DNA from: Streptomyces sp. NBC_01255
GTDB lineage: Bacteria > Actinomycetota > Actinomycetes > Streptomycetales > Streptomycetaceae
Direction of reading: 5' to 3'
Assembly (NCBI RefSeq): GCF_036226445.1
Contig: NZ_CP108474.1
Span: 5,890,001-5,954,000, forward strand
Length of the DNA: 64,000 nt
A program made the position numbers and the translations under genes. The notes beneath the pieces are model-generated. The model saw only the letters and a program-made list of their open reading frames with translations. It was not told where the DNA came from and did no database searches. Shown piece after piece: positions 45,792 to 56,779 of this stretch. Position 1 is the stretch's first letter. The number at the start of each line of letters is the position of its first letter.

Positions 45792-46514
45792 TCACCCCGT
45801 CCGACGCGGATCGGCGGACTTCGGTTCGCCGACCTCTCGAACTGTTCCGTACAGCACACCGGCGAGCCCGAGGCCGATGAACATGCCGAGGATCTGCGCG
45901 GCGGCGTAGGACGGCACGGAGCCGGGGGCGATCCCGGTGAAGGAGTCGGAGAACGCGCGGCCGAAGGTGGCCGCCGGATTGGCGAAGGATCCGGAGGAGG
46001 TGAACCAGATCGCCGCGCCGATGTACCCCGCGACCGCGACCGGGGCGAGCCCGGGGCGGCCGATGTGGCGCAGGCCCTGCACGACGAGGACGAGCCCGGC
46101 GGTGGCGACGGCCTCGCCGAGGAGGAGGTGGAGCGCCGAGCGGGGCTCGGTGGCCCAGGCGCCGGGTGCCCGCCCGAACATGGCCTCGGCGAGCAGGGCG
46201 CCGCTGACGGCTCCGGCGACCTGGGCGGCGATATAGGCGAGGGCCTCGCGCCCGCCGCGCTCGTGCCGCCGCGACCACCACTCGGAGAGGGTCACGACGG
46301 GATTGAAGTGGGCCCCGGAGAGCGGGCCGATGAGGGCGATGAGCAGGCCGAGGCCGACGGCGGAGGCGGCGGCGTTGGCGAGCAGCCGGACACCGATGTC
46401 CTGGCTGAGGGAGTCGGCGCGGATACCGGAACCGACGATGACGGCGACGAGGGCGGCGGTACCGATGAATTCGGCGGCGGTGCGCCGGGGGAGAGAGGGC
46501 GGGGACATTCTCAT
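45792..46514 (-). CDS. MIP/aquaporin family channel
   Basis: A 240-residue six-TM channel. The first half has HFNPVVT in place of NPA and the second half FANPAAT, so the first pore box is NPV, an alteration that can change solute selection. The R of the selectivity filter is visible after NPAATFG-R. The ATG at 46514 or 46508 is equally possible; CACTAT and an AT-rich promoter precede. Transport of water, glycerol or metalloids is conceivable. Confidence 0.85.
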   Translation of the reverse strand: MRMSPPSLPRRTAAEFIGTAALVAVIVGSGIRADSLSQDIGVRLLANAAASAVGLGLLIALIGPLSGAHFNPVVTLSEWWSRRHERGGREALAYIAAQVAGAVSGALLAEAMFGRAPGAWATEPRSALHLLLGEAVATAGLVLVVQGLRHIGRPGLAPVAVAGYIGAAIWFTSSGSFANPAATFGRAFSDSFTGIAPGSVPSYAAAQILGMFIGLGLAGVLYGTVREVGEPKSADPRRTG

Positions 46515-46527
46515 AGTGGAAAAGATA

Positions 46528-46542
46528 TTCCGTGATTCGGAA
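46528..46542. promoter_or_regulatory. Palindrome in the aquaporin-GNAT divergent region
   Basis: TTCCG-N5-CGGAA, a perfect 5-bp inverted repeat in the AT-rich gap between divergent genes. A candidate operator; no regulator gene is adjacent. Confidence 0.4.
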
Positions 46543-46590
46543 GGAAAAAAGAGGGAGGGGAAGGCACGCGGGGCCCGTACGATCCGAGCC

Positions 46591-47067
46591 GTGAAGATCG
46601 AAAACTTTGACATTCGCCGTGCGGTCGATTCCGATGCCGCCGCGGTGGCCGACGTCTGGCTGCGCTCGTACACGGCGGCGCTCCCGAGCGTGCGCCGCGC
46701 GCACACGGACGACGAGGTCCGGTACTGGCTCCGGGAGATCGTCGTGCCGAACCACGAGACCTGGGTGGCGACGGTCGAAGGCTCGGTCGTCGCCATGATG
46801 GTCCTGGACGACGAAGACCTGGATCAGCTCTACATCGACACGCAGTGGCGCGGCCGAGGCATCGGCGACCGACTCGTGGAGGTGGCCAAGCAGAGCCGTC
46901 CGACCGGGCTGACGCTGTGGACGTTCCAGGTCAACGCCCCGGCGTGCCGCTTCTACGAACGGCACGGCTTCGTCGAGGCCGAGCGCACCGACGGCCGGCG
47001 CAACGAGGAACGCGAGCCGGACGTCCGGTACGTGTGGAGCCCGGGCCCGGAGAAGTCCGAGCTCTGA
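46591..47067 (+). CDS. GNAT N-acetyltransferase
   Basis: A 158-residue acetyl-CoA-dependent acetyltransferase. The N-terminal IRRAVDSDAAAVADVW and the acetyl-CoA loop WRGRGIGDRLVEVAKQ (about residues 86-101) are clear, followed by NAPACRFYERHGFVE. The acceptor is not known. GTG 46591 is preceded by TACGAT, 7 nt upstream, so it may be leaderless. Confidence 0.88.
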   Translation: MKIENFDIRRAVDSDAAAVADVWLRSYTAALPSVRRAHTDDEVRYWLREIVVPNHETWVATVEGSVVAMMVLDDEDLDQLYIDTQWRGRGIGDRLVEVAKQSRPTGLTLWTFQVNAPACRFYERHGFVEAERTDGRRNEEREPDVRYVWSPGPEKSEL

Positions 47068-47170
47068 GCACGGCGGCCTGACAGCGCGGCGATCCCGCCC
47101 GTGAGGTCACGGCAAACAGTCGTGACCCCCGCGCAACGGGCAGGCAATCTCACGCCCTCAGGATCGGTGC

Positions 47171-48061
47171 ATGACGGAGCCGGACAGCACGTTCGACAGC
47201 GCCGCCGAGCTGCTCGGCAGGATCACCGAGCAGCTCGGGACCCAGCTCGGCCACGTGCATCCGTACGGCCGTCGGCCGCGGAAGCACGACGAGGAGGCAC
47301 GCCCACCGATGAACGTCCCCACCCTCGTCGCCGTCGGACACGGCAGCCGCGACCCCCGCGCCCGGGCCGCCCTGAGCCGCCTCCTGGACCGGGTCCGCGA
47401 GCTGCGCCCCGGGCTCGACGTGCGCCTCGCCCACATCGAGCTGAACGCACCCCTCCTCGACGACACCCTCGCCGGACTCGCCGCCGAGGGCCGGGACGCC
47501 GTCCTCGTACCCCTCCTCTTCGCCCCCGGCCACCACGTCACCCACGACCTCCCCGCCGCCCTCGCCGCCGCACCCGCCCTCCGGGCCCGGGTCGCCGAGC
47601 CGCTCGGCGCGCACCCCCTCCTCGTCGAGGCCCTCGCCGACCGGCTCGCCGAGGCCGGCTGGAGCCCCGGCGACGGGACCTCCCGCGCCACCGGCGTCGT
47701 CCTCGCCTCCGCCGGATCCCGCGACCCCCGGTCCGGCGCCGAGATCCGCCTGATCGCCGCCCTCCTCGGCGAGCGCCTCGGCGGCGTGCCCGTCCTCCCC
47801 GCGTACGCCTCCGCCGCCGCGCCCACCGTCCCCGAGGCCGTCCGCGCCCTCGCCGCCCGGGGCCGCCACCGGGTCGCCGTCGCCTCCTGCTTCACCGCCC
47901 CCGGCCTCTTCGCGACCCGCGCCGCCGCCCATGCCCCCTGGATCGCCGCCGCCCCGCTCGGCGCCCACCCGGCCCTCGCCCGCCTCGTCCTCCACCGCTA
48001 CGACCGCGCCCTCACGGGCGTCACCACCACCACCCGCGCGCGGGAACTCGCCGTCATCTGA
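47171..48061 (+). CDS. Sirohydrochlorin chelatase (CbiX/SirB-like)
   Basis: A 296-residue two-domain chelatase that inserts iron (or cobalt) into sirohydrochlorin to make sirohaem. It opens the core with [13 protein letters not shown] (catalytic His) and the second half has [24 protein letters not shown] supplies a second metal ligand. The product would serve NirB. The 46 residues before the core [12 protein letters not shown] are charged and variable; ATG 47309 is an alternative start. Two-domain length agrees with the long form of the family. Confidence 0.88.
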   Translation: MTEPDSTFDSAAELLGRITEQLGTQLGHVHPYGRRPRKHDEEARPPMNVPTLVAVGHGSRDPRARAALSRLLDRVRELRPGLDVRLAHIELNAPLLDDTLAGLAAEGRDAVLVPLLFAPGHHVTHDLPAALAAAPALRARVAEPLGAHPLLVEALADRLAEAGWSPGDGTSRATGVVLASAGSRDPRSGAEIRLIAALLGERLGGVPVLPAYASAAAPTVPEAVRALAARGRHRVAVASCFTAPGLFATRAAAHAPWIAAAPLGAHPALARLVLHRYDRALTGVTTTTRARELAVI

Positions 48062-48084
48062 GCTCTTCTGTCGGTCCCTCCGGT

Positions 48085-48090
48085 TACCGT
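48085..48090 (+). promoter_or_regulatory. Putative -10 element (TACCGT) of leaderless dgt
   Basis: TACCGT ends 6 nt before the ATG at 48097; no ribosome binding site intervenes. Confidence 0.5.
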
Positions 48091-48096
48091 CGGGGC

Positions 48097-49473
48097 ATGG
48101 ACGGCAACGAAGGCACGGCAGGCACGGCAGGCAACGGCGGCATCAGCGACAGCACCGGCGGCATCACCGGCGACACCGGCACCACCGTCGGCACCGACAC
48201 CCCCGGCTACGACTCCGCCGCGACCGACCGCTGGGCCGCCGAACCCGACAAGCGCCCCGGGCGCACCGCCTTCCAGCGCGACCGCGCCCGCGTGCTGCAC
48301 TCCGCCGCGCTGCGCAGGCTCGCCGGAAAGACCCAGGTCGTCACCCCTGGCACCCGCAGCCACGCCTGGGACGCCAGCCCCCGCACCCGGCTCACCCACT
48401 CCCTGGAGTGCGCCCAGGTCGGCCGCGAGCTCGGTGCCGCCCTCGGCTGCGACCCCGACCTCGTCGAGGCCGCCTGCCTCTCCCACGACATGGGCCACCC
48501 GCCCTTCGGGCACAACGGCGAACAGGCGCTCAATGACGTCGCCAAGGACTGCGGCGGCTTCGAGGGCAACGCCCAGTCGCTCCGCCTCCTCACCCGCATC
48601 GAGCCCAAGCGCTTCGTCAAGGACACGGACGGCGAGCTCGTCAGCGTCGGCCTCAACCTCACCCGCGCCGCCCTCGACGCCGCCACCAAGTACCCCTGGC
48701 CGCGCGGCGGCCACCCCGACGACCCCGGCTCGCCCAAGTTCGGCGTGTACGAGGACGACCTCCCCGTCTTCGCCTGGATCCGGGAGGGCGCGCCCGCCCA
48801 CCGCAAGTGCTTCGAGGCCCAGGTCATGGACTGGGCCGACGACGTCGCCTACTCCGTCCACGACTTCGAGGACGGCCTGCACGCCGGCCACATCGACCCC
48901 AACATGCTCCTCGCCGACCCCGAGCGCGCCGACATCTGGTCCGTAGCCATCGGCCGCTACGTCCCCGAGGACACCGACCCGCAGGAGCTCGCCGAGGCCC
49001 TCGACCGGCTCGTCGACCAGGAGTGGTGGCCGCACGGCTACGACGGATCGGCCGTCGCCCAGGCCCGCCTCAAGGACGCCACCAGCCAGCTCATCGGCCG
49101 CCTCTGCCTCGCCGCCGAGGGCGCCACCCGCCAGGCGTTCGGTTCGGGCCGGCTCACCCGGTACGGCGCCGAACTCGTCATCCCCCGCGAGGCGCGCAAC
49201 GAATGCGCCGTCCTCAAGGCCGTCGCCGACCGGTACGTGATGCAGCGCGCCGAGCAGGAGGTGCTCCGCGCCGACCAGCGCGTCGTCGTCGCCGAACTCG
49301 CCGAGGCCCTCGTCGTCCGCGCCCCCGACGGTCTCGAACCGCAGTTCCGGGCCGCGTTCGACACGGCCCGCGACGACCGGGCCCGCAAGCGCGTCATCGT
49401 CGACCAGATCGCCTCCCTCACCGACGCCTCCGCCCGCGCCCTCCACGCCCGCCTCCGCCCCCACCACGCGTAG
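48097..49473 (+). CDS. dgt: Deoxyguanosinetriphosphate triphosphohydrolase-like protein
   Basis: A 458-residue HD-domain phosphohydrolase. Metal ligands are seen in TRLTHSLE (His), [17 protein letters not shown] (His-Asp pair and following) and [15 protein letters not shown] (Asp). It hydrolyses dNTPs to nucleosides and triphosphate. The first 35 residues are a Gly/Thr/Asp repeat (GTAGTAGNGG) before the conserved YDSAATDRW. It lies 1.4 kb upstream of dnaG, as in other Streptomyces. Confidence 0.92.
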   Translation: MDGNEGTAGTAGNGGISDSTGGITGDTGTTVGTDTPGYDSAATDRWAAEPDKRPGRTAFQRDRARVLHSAALRRLAGKTQVVTPGTRSHAWDASPRTRLTHSLECAQVGRELGAALGCDPDLVEAACLSHDMGHPPFGHNGEQALNDVAKDCGGFEGNAQSLRLLTRIEPKRFVKDTDGELVSVGLNLTRAALDAATKYPWPRGGHPDDPGSPKFGVYEDDLPVFAWIREGAPAHRKCFEAQVMDWADDVAYSVHDFEDGLHAGHIDPNMLLADPERADIWSVAIGRYVPEDTDPQELAEALDRLVDQEWWPHGYDGSAVAQARLKDATSQLIGRLCLAAEGATRQAFGSGRLTRYGAELVIPREARNECAVLKAVADRYVMQRAEQEVLRADQRVVVAELAEALVVRAPDGLEPQFRAAFDTARDDRARKRVIVDQIASLTDASARALHARLRPHHA

Positions 49474-49602
49474 GGGGCGCCGCAGGGCCTCTTCCGTCCC
49501 CCGGCTCCGTGCGGGACGCTCGCATGCACGCCCCGAGGCGGTACGGCCGGACGAACGCCCGGGGGCGTAGGTTGGAACCGGTCGCAACGAGGAGGAAACG
49601 AC

Positions 49603-50865
49603 GTGGTCGACGCAGATCAGACCTTTGTCATCGTCGGCGGAGGACTGGCAGGGGCCAAAGCGGCGGAGACACTGCGCTCCGAGGGGTTCAACGGCCGGGT
49701 GATCCTCATCGGCGACGAACGCGACCACCCCTACGAGCGCCCACCCCTCTCCAAGGGCTACCTCACCGGCGCCAAGGAGCGGGACACGGTCTTCGTCCAC
49801 GAGGCCGCCTGGTACGCGGCGCACGACATCGAGCTCCACCTCGGCCAGGCCGTCACCGCCGTCGACCGCGAGGCCCGCACCGTGCGCCTCGGCGACGGCA
49901 CCGTCATCCGCTACGACAAGCTGCTCCTCGCCACCGGCGCCGAGCCGCGACGCCTCGACGTCCCCGGCACCGAGCTCGCCGGCGTCCACCACCTGCGCCG
50001 GCTCGCCCACGCCGACCGGCTCCGCCAGGTCCTCGCGGCCCTCGGCCGGGACAACGGCCACCTGGTGATCGCCGGCGCCGGCTGGATCGGCCTGGAGGTC
50101 GCCGCCGCCGCCCGCGGCTACGGCGCCGAGGTCACTGTCGTCGAGTACGAGCCCACCCCGCTCCACCGCGTCCTCGGCCCCGAGCTCGGCCAGCTCTTCG
50201 CCGACCTCCACAGCGACCACGGCGTCCGCTTCCACTTCGGCGTCAAGCTCACCGAGATCGTCGGCCAGGACGGCATGGTCCTCGCCGTCCGCACCGACGA
50301 CGGCGAGGAGCACCCCGCGCACGCCGTGCTCGCCGCGATCGGCGCCGCGCCCCGTACCGCCCTCGCCGAGAACTCCGGGCTCGCCCTTGTCGACCGGGCG
50401 GACGGCGGCGGCATCGCCGTCGACGAGTCGCTGCGCACCTCCGACCCCGACATCTACGCCGCCGGGGACGTGGCCGCCGCCCACCATCCGCTGCTCCATA
50501 CCCGGCTCCGCGTCGAGCACTGGGCCAACGCCCTCAACGGCGGCCCGGTCGCCGCCCGCGCCATGCTCGGCCAGACCGTCTCCTACGACCGGGTGCCCTA
50601 CTTCTTCTCCGACCAGTACGACCTGGGCATGGAGTACTCCGGCTGGGCGCCCCCGGGCGCGTACGACCAGGTCGTCGTCCGCGGCGACACCGGCAAGCGC
50701 GAGTTCATCGCCTTCTGGCTGAAGGAGGGCCGCGTCCTCGCGGGCATGAACGTGAATGTGTGGGACGTCACAGAGCCGATCCAGAAGCTCATCCGTTCCC
50801 GTGCGGCCGTGGACCCGGAGGCCCTCGCCGACTCCTCCGTACCCCTGGAGAGCCTGGTCTCGTAA
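49603..50865 (+). CDS. FAD-dependent ferredoxin reductase-like protein
   Basis: A 420-residue FAD/NAD(P) reductase of the ferredoxin/rubredoxin reductase sort that serves P450 and dioxygenase systems. Residues FVIVGGGLAGAKAAETLR (N-terminal FAD), LVIAGAGWIGLEVA (NAD) and YAAGDVAAAHH are present; the C-terminal 'reductase_C' domain starts near residue 325. GTG 49603 has GGAGG 7 nt upstream, with TAGGTT farther up (49568-49573). No ferredoxin gene is next to it. Confidence 0.9.
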   Translation: MVDADQTFVIVGGGLAGAKAAETLRSEGFNGRVILIGDERDHPYERPPLSKGYLTGAKERDTVFVHEAAWYAAHDIELHLGQAVTAVDREARTVRLGDGTVIRYDKLLLATGAEPRRLDVPGTELAGVHHLRRLAHADRLRQVLAALGRDNGHLVIAGAGWIGLEVAAAARGYGAEVTVVEYEPTPLHRVLGPELGQLFADLHSDHGVRFHFGVKLTEIVGQDGMVLAVRTDDGEEHPAHAVLAAIGAAPRTALAENSGLALVDRADGGGIAVDESLRTSDPDIYAAGDVAAAHHPLLHTRLRVEHWANALNGGPVAARAMLGQTVSYDRVPYFFSDQYDLGMEYSGWAPPGAYDQVVVRGDTGKREFIAFWLKEGRVLAGMNVNVWDVTEPIQKLIRSRAAVDPEALADSSVPLESLVS

Positions 50866-50929
50866 CCCGTCCGTCCCCGGCCCCGACATTTCCCGGGGGG
50901 CGACCCCCGGACCCCCGTACACTTCATGC

Positions 50930-52819
50930 GTGGCAGGCAGGATCAACGATGACGACGTGAAGGCGGTCCGGGACGCGGTCCCGATCGACGCCGTCGTGTC
51001 CGAGTACCTCCAGCTGCGCAACGCGGGCGGCGGAAACCTCAAGGGCCTCTGCCCCTTCCACGACGAGAAGTCGCCCTCCTTCCAGGTCAGCCCCAGCAAG
51101 GGACTCTTCCACTGCTTCGGCTGCCAGGAGGGCGGCGACACCCTCGCCTTCGTGATGAAGATCGACCACCTCTCCTTCTCGGAGACGGTCGAGCGCCTCG
51201 CCGCGAAGGCGGGCATCACCCTGCGGTACGAGGAAGGCGGCTACAACCCCGGCCACCAGCGCGGGGAGCGCATCCGCCTGGTCGAGGCGCACAAGGTCGC
51301 CACCCAGTTCTACATCGACCAACTCGACTCGCCCGAAGCCGAGATCGGCCGGAAGTTCCTCGCCGAGCGCGGCTTCGACCAGGCCGCCGCCGCCCACTTC
51401 GGCGTCGGCTACTCCCCGGCCGGCTGGGACCACCTCACCCGCTTCCTGCGCGGCAAGGGCTTCTCCGACAAGGAACTGATCCTCTCCGGCCTCTCCCAGG
51501 ACGGTCGCCGCGGCCCCATCGACCGCTTCCGCGGCCGCCTCATGTGGCCCATCAGGGACGTCGGCGGCGATGTCGTCGGCTTCGGCGCGCGCAAGCTCCG
51601 CGACGACGACAACGGCCCCAAGTACCTCAACACGCCCGAGACGCCGATCTACAAGAAGTCCCAGGTGCTCTACGGCGTCGACCTGGCCAAGAAGGACATC
51701 GCCAAGGTCAGCCGGGCCGTCGTCGTCGAGGGCTACACCGACGTCATGGCCTGCCACCTCGCCGGCGTCACCACCGCCATCGCGACCTGCGGCACCGCCT
51801 TCGGCGGCGACCACATCAAGATCCTCCGCCGCCTCCTGATGGACAACGGCTCGGCCCGCGTCATCTTCACCTTCGACGGCGACGCCGCCGGCCAGAAGGC
51901 TGCCCTGCGCGCCTTCGAGGACGACCAGAAGTTCGCCGCCGAGACGTACATCGCCATCGCCCCCGACGGCATGGACCCCTGCGAACTCCGGCTCGCCAAG
52001 GGCGACGCGGCCGTCGCCGAACTCGTCCAGCCGCGCACCCCGCTCTTCGAGTTCGCGCTCCGCCAGATCGTGAAGCGCTACGACCTGGAGACCCCGGCCG
52101 GCCGCGCCGCCGCCCTCGACGAGGCCGCCCCCGTCGTCGCCCGCATCAAGAACATCGGCGCGCAGCACGAGGTCGCCGTCCAGCTCGCCGGCATGCTCGG
52201 CATCCTCGACACCCAGTTCGTCGTCAAGCGGGTCGCCCAGCTCGCCCGCTGGGCCCGCGACCGCGGCGGCAAGGGCCCCGCGCAGCCGGCCCCGCAGCGC
52301 GGCTACGACACCCCGGCCCCGTCGGCCGCCGCCTCCGGCCCCGCGCTCAACCTGCGCAGCCCCGCCCACCGCACCGAGCGCGAACTCCTCAAGCTCGCCC
52401 TCCAGCGCCCCGAACTGGTCTCCCCGGCCTTCGACGCGTACGGCATCGACGAGTTCACCGCCCCGCCCTACGCGGCCGTCCGCCAGTGCGTCCAGGACGC
52501 GGGCGGCGCCACCGGCGCCCCCTCCGACTATCTCGACGCCGTCCGCGAGGCGGCCCCCAACGACAGCGTCCGCGCCCTCGTCACCGAACTCGCCGTCGAG
52601 ACGATCTTCGCCAAGAACGTCGACGAGGCCTACGCGGGCGACCAGCTCGTCACCGTCCGGCTGCGCGCCGTCGACCGCCGCATCCGAGACGTCCAGGGCA
52701 CCCTGGCCCGGCTCGGCGCGAACGGCGACCCGGAACAGCTCTCGGCCGTCCAGAACGAACTGTGGGTGCTCACGCAGTACGGCCAGTCCCTGCGGAACAA
52801 CGGCGCCGGGGCCCTCTGA
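50930..52819 (+). CDS. dnaG: DNA primase
   Basis: A 629-residue primase that makes RNA primers for replication. The zinc domain is CPFH-x17-CFGC (about residues 40-64), the TOPRIM active site follows (VVVEGYTDVMACH near residue 262, FTFDGDAAGQ near 312), and the C-terminal domain interacts with helicase. GTG 50930 is chosen as the family start; TACACT ends 6 nt before it, suggesting leaderless transcription. Upstream frame to 50756 is the tail of the previous gene in another frame. Confidence 0.96.
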   Translation: MAGRINDDDVKAVRDAVPIDAVVSEYLQLRNAGGGNLKGLCPFHDEKSPSFQVSPSKGLFHCFGCQEGGDTLAFVMKIDHLSFSETVERLAAKAGITLRYEEGGYNPGHQRGERIRLVEAHKVATQFYIDQLDSPEAEIGRKFLAERGFDQAAAAHFGVGYSPAGWDHLTRFLRGKGFSDKELILSGLSQDGRRGPIDRFRGRLMWPIRDVGGDVVGFGARKLRDDDNGPKYLNTPETPIYKKSQVLYGVDLAKKDIAKVSRAVVVEGYTDVMACHLAGVTTAIATCGTAFGGDHIKILRRLLMDNGSARVIFTFDGDAAGQKAALRAFEDDQKFAAETYIAIAPDGMDPCELRLAKGDAAVAELVQPRTPLFEFALRQIVKRYDLETPAGRAAALDEAAPVVARIKNIGAQHEVAVQLAGMLGILDTQFVVKRVAQLARWARDRGGKGPAQPAPQRGYDTPAPSAAASGPALNLRSPAHRTERELLKLALQRPELVSPAFDAYGIDEFTAPPYAAVRQCVQDAGGATGAPSDYLDAVREAAPNDSVRALVTELAVETIFAKNVDEAYAGDQLVTVRLRAVDRRIRDVQGTLARLGANGDPEQLSAVQNELWVLTQYGQSLRNNGAGAL

Positions 52820-52906
52820 CCCTCGGGGTCCACGCTGGGTCACCCGGCGGATTCAAAAAGTCACCGCACGCCCCTCGTGGCGGCGATGTGTCGTACCCCA
52901 CACTGG

Positions 52907-52935
52907 TTGACGGTGCCGTCCTGCTGCCGTATGCC
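52907..52935 (+). promoter_or_regulatory. Candidate promoter of hrdA
   Basis: TTGACG (52907-52912), a 17-nt spacer and TATGCC (52930-52935), 45 nt before the GTG start. Confidence 0.55.
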
Positions 52936-52979
52936 CCCTCCGAACCGGCAGCGATCACCCGCCCTGGAGGTCGCCCCCC

Positions 52980-54016
<1,037 letters not shown>

Positions 54017-54020
<4 letters not shown>

Positions 54021-54799
54021 GGGGTGCCGACGGTCAGGGTCCAGTCGCCCTCCGCCTTCCACCTCAGCAACAGCGGTCCCGCGGGGAGCCGGACGGTGGA
54101 CCTCACCTTCCTGCCGGTGTCGTTGACGAGCAGGCGGCGCCGCTCCTTGGTGAGCCGTGTCTCGCCGGCCACCTCGTGGCACCACAGGGCGCAATGACCG
54201 GAGCGCCCCGTGTCCCGGCCCCGGAACAGGACGCGCAGCTCGACGGCCGGACCCGTGTACAGCAGGGCCTCGTGGCCGTACCCCGTCATCGTCCCCGTCA
54301 GCCGGCGGGCGGAGGCCACGGGCTTGATCCGCAGGATCCAGGGGTTGCGCGCCGAGAGCTTCAGCTGCGGATGACGGCGCTCGGGGACCGTGCTCCCGCG
54401 GAAGTCCTGGAGCCCGTTGCTGAAGTAGAGGTCGGGGATGGTCGCGCCCCGCTCGGTCTGGGGTATCAGGGAGAACATCCCCTCGCCCCGGTGCGCGGCC
54501 TCCAGCAGGAACGGCCCGTCGGGGAAGCGGTCGTCCCAGGGGATCACATGCTCCCCGGCCTCTCCCTCGATGGAGAACGGCTCGAAGAGCGGCCCGAAGT
54601 CCCAGCCCTCCAGGAGGGCGTACGGCCGGTCCTGCGGCGGGAAGGCCGCCGCGTGGAGGTGCCCGGCCGACCAGCCCGGCGGCGCCTGCCCCGGCACCTT
54701 CACGACACCGGTCAGCGGCACCGGACCGGGGGCGACCGGTCCGGGGACGACCGGACCGGGCTCGGGATCTTTCGCGAGGTGGCCCATGCCGCACATCAT
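54017..54799 (-). CDS. Conserved hypothetical protein of unknown family
   Basis: A 260-residue soluble protein. A Pro/Gly/Val-rich N-terminus (about residues 10-40, [18 protein letters not shown]) leads to a beta-rich region with many Trp and Phe ([16 protein letters not shown]) and segments like [19 protein letters not shown] and [13 protein letters not shown]. There is no signal peptide, TM helix or catalytic motif I can name. The start could be any of three close ATGs (54799, 54796, 54787). It is convergent with hrdA, overlapping by 4 nt. Confidence 0.72.
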
Positions 54800-54835
54800 G
54801 CGGCACGGGCCACCGCGAAGTCGATCATCCGGCGG

Positions 54836-56779
54836 TCAGTCGACCTCGGCGACCGCCTGGGCGAACTGCGCCCTGTACAGCCGGGCGTAGGCGCCGGCCG
54901 ACTTCAACAGCTCCTCGTGCGTGCCCTGTTCGACGATCGAGCCGTTCTCCATCACCAGGATCACGTCCGCGTCCCGGATCGTGGAGAGCCGGTGCGCGAT
55001 GACGAACGACGTACGCCCGTGGGCCAGTCGGGCCATCGCCTTCTGGATCAGCACCTCGGTGCGGGTGTCGACCGAGCTGGTGGCCTCGTCGAGGACGAGG
55101 ATCACCGGGTCGGACAGGAACGCCCGGGCGATGGTGATCAGCTGCTTCTCGCCCGCGCTGACCCCGGCCCCGTCGTCGTCGATGACCGTGTCGTACCCCT
55201 CGGGCAGGGTACGGACGAACCGGTCGGCGTGCGCGGCCCGCGCCGCCTCCTCGATCTCCGCCCGGGTCACCTCGCGCGTCGTGCCGTACGCGATGTTGTC
55301 CGCGATGGTGCCGCCGAAGAGCCACGTGTCCTGGAGGACCATGCCGATGCCCTTCCGCAGGTCCTCGCGGGTCATCGTCGCGATGTCCGTCCCGTCCAGG
55401 GTGATCCGGCCGCCCGTCACCTCGTAGAACCGCATGAGGAGGTTGACGAGGGTCGTCTTGCCGGCGCCCGTCGGGCCGACGATCGCGACCGTCTGGCCCG
55501 GCTCCACCGTGAGCGACAGGTCCTCGATGAGCGGCTTGTCCTCCTGGTACCGGAAGGAGACCTCCTCCAGGGCGACCTTGCCCTTGAAGTCCGCCGGGGG
55601 CAGGTCGGTCGCGTGCTCGCTCGTCGGGGCGTCCGGCTCCTGCTCCGGCGCGTCGAGGAGCTCGAAGACCCGCTCCGCCGAGGCCACGCCCGACTGCACC
55701 AGGTTCGCCATCGACGCGACCTGCGTCAGCGGCATCGAGAACTGGCGCGAGTACTGGATGAAGGCCTGCACGTCACCGATGGAGAGCGTGCCGCTCGCCA
55801 CCCGCAGACCGCCGACCACGGCCACCAGGACGTAGTTGATGTTCGAGACGAAGAACATCACCGGCTGCATCACACCGCTGTTGAACTGCGCCTTGAACCC
55901 GGCCTCGTACAGCGCCTCGTTCTGCTCGCGGAAGTCCTTCGCGGACTCCTCCTGCCGGCCGAAGACCTTCACCAGGTTGTGCCCGGTGTACATCTCCTCC
56001 ACGTGCGCGTTGAGCGTGCCCGTGGACTTCCACTGCTGCACGAAGTGCGGCTGCGAGCGCTTGCCGATCTTCGCCGCGACGAAGACCGAGACCGGCACCG
56101 TCACCAGCGCCACCAGCGCGAGCAGCGGCGAGATCCAGAACATCATCGCGAGCACGCCGACGATCGTGAGCAGCGAGTTGATCAGCTGGCCCATCGACTG
56201 CTGGAGCGTCTGCGAGATGTTGTCGATGTCGTTGGTCGCCCGGGACAGCACCTCGCCGCGCTTCGCCTTGTCGAAGTACGACAGCGGCAGCCGCGCCAGC
56301 TTCGTCTGGACGTCCTCGCGCATGCGGAAGACCGTCCGGTTGATCACCTTGATCGACAGACGGGTGGAGACCAGCATGAGCAGGCCCGCCGCCACGTAGA
56401 TCACGAGGACCCAGAGCAGGACCTCGCCGACCTCGCCGAAGTCGATGCCCTGCCCGGGGACGAAGTCGACCCCGGACAGCATGTCCGCCATGCCGGAGTC
56501 GCCCGCCGCGCGGAGCCCCGCGATCGCGTCCGCCTTCGAGGAAGCGTCGGCCGTCTGCCGCCCGACGACACCCGCGAAGACGAGGTCGGTCGCCTTGCCG
56601 AGGATCTTCGGCCCGACCACGGAGGCCGCCACCGACAGCACCATCGCGAGCAGCATCACCCAGAGCGTGGCGCGCTCGGGCACCAGCTGCTTGACCAGCC
56701 GCTTGCCCGAGCCCTTGAAGTCCATCGACCGCTGGTCGGGGCCGCCACCGGCCATCATGCGTCCGCCAGGACCGGCCAT
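54836..56779 (-). CDS. ABC exporter half B (second heterodimeric pair)
   Basis: A 647-residue exporter half. Six TM segments, Walker A GPTGAGKTT, Q-loop LQDTWLF, divergent signature GVSAGEKQL, and Walker B VILVLDEATSSVD. It parallels the half at 40335-42206 over the whole length; an inserted loop (about residues 80-115, TADASSKADAIAGL) is its main difference, together with lacking the TTA codon. Its start overlaps the partner's stop by 1 nt (TGATG). Confidence 0.92.
   Translation of the reverse strand: MAGPGGRMMAGGGPDQRSMDFKGSGKRLVKQLVPERATLWVMLLAMVLSVAASVVGPKILGKATDLVFAGVVGRQTADASSKADAIAGLRAAGDSGMADMLSGVDFVPGQGIDFGEVGEVLLWVLVIYVAAGLLMLVSTRLSIKVINRTVFRMREDVQTKLARLPLSYFDKAKRGEVLSRATNDIDNISQTLQQSMGQLINSLLTIVGVLAMMFWISPLLALVALVTVPVSVFVAAKIGKRSQPHFVQQWKSTGTLNAHVEEMYTGHNLVKVFGRQEESAKDFREQNEALYEAGFKAQFNSGVMQPVMFFVSNINYVLVAVVGGLRVASGTLSIGDVQAFIQYSRQFSMPLTQVASMANLVQSGVASAERVFELLDAPEQEPDAPTSEHATDLPPADFKGKVALEEVSFRYQEDKPLIEDLSLTVEPGQTVAIVGPTGAGKTTLVNLLMRFYEVTGGRITLDGTDIATMTREDLRKGIGMVLQDTWLFGGTIADNIAYGTTREVTRAEIEEAARAAHADRFVRTLPEGYDTVIDDDGAGVSAGEKQLITIARAFLSDPVILVLDEATSSVDTRTEVLIQKAMARLAHGRTSFVIAHRLSTIRDADVILVMENGSIVEQGTHEELLKSAGAYARLYRAQFAQAVAEVD

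Noticed and set aside
47998..51219. A 1073-codon open frame antisense to sirB, dgt and the FAD reductase
   Set aside because: It crosses several real genes and has no domain; it is a high-GC shadow frame.
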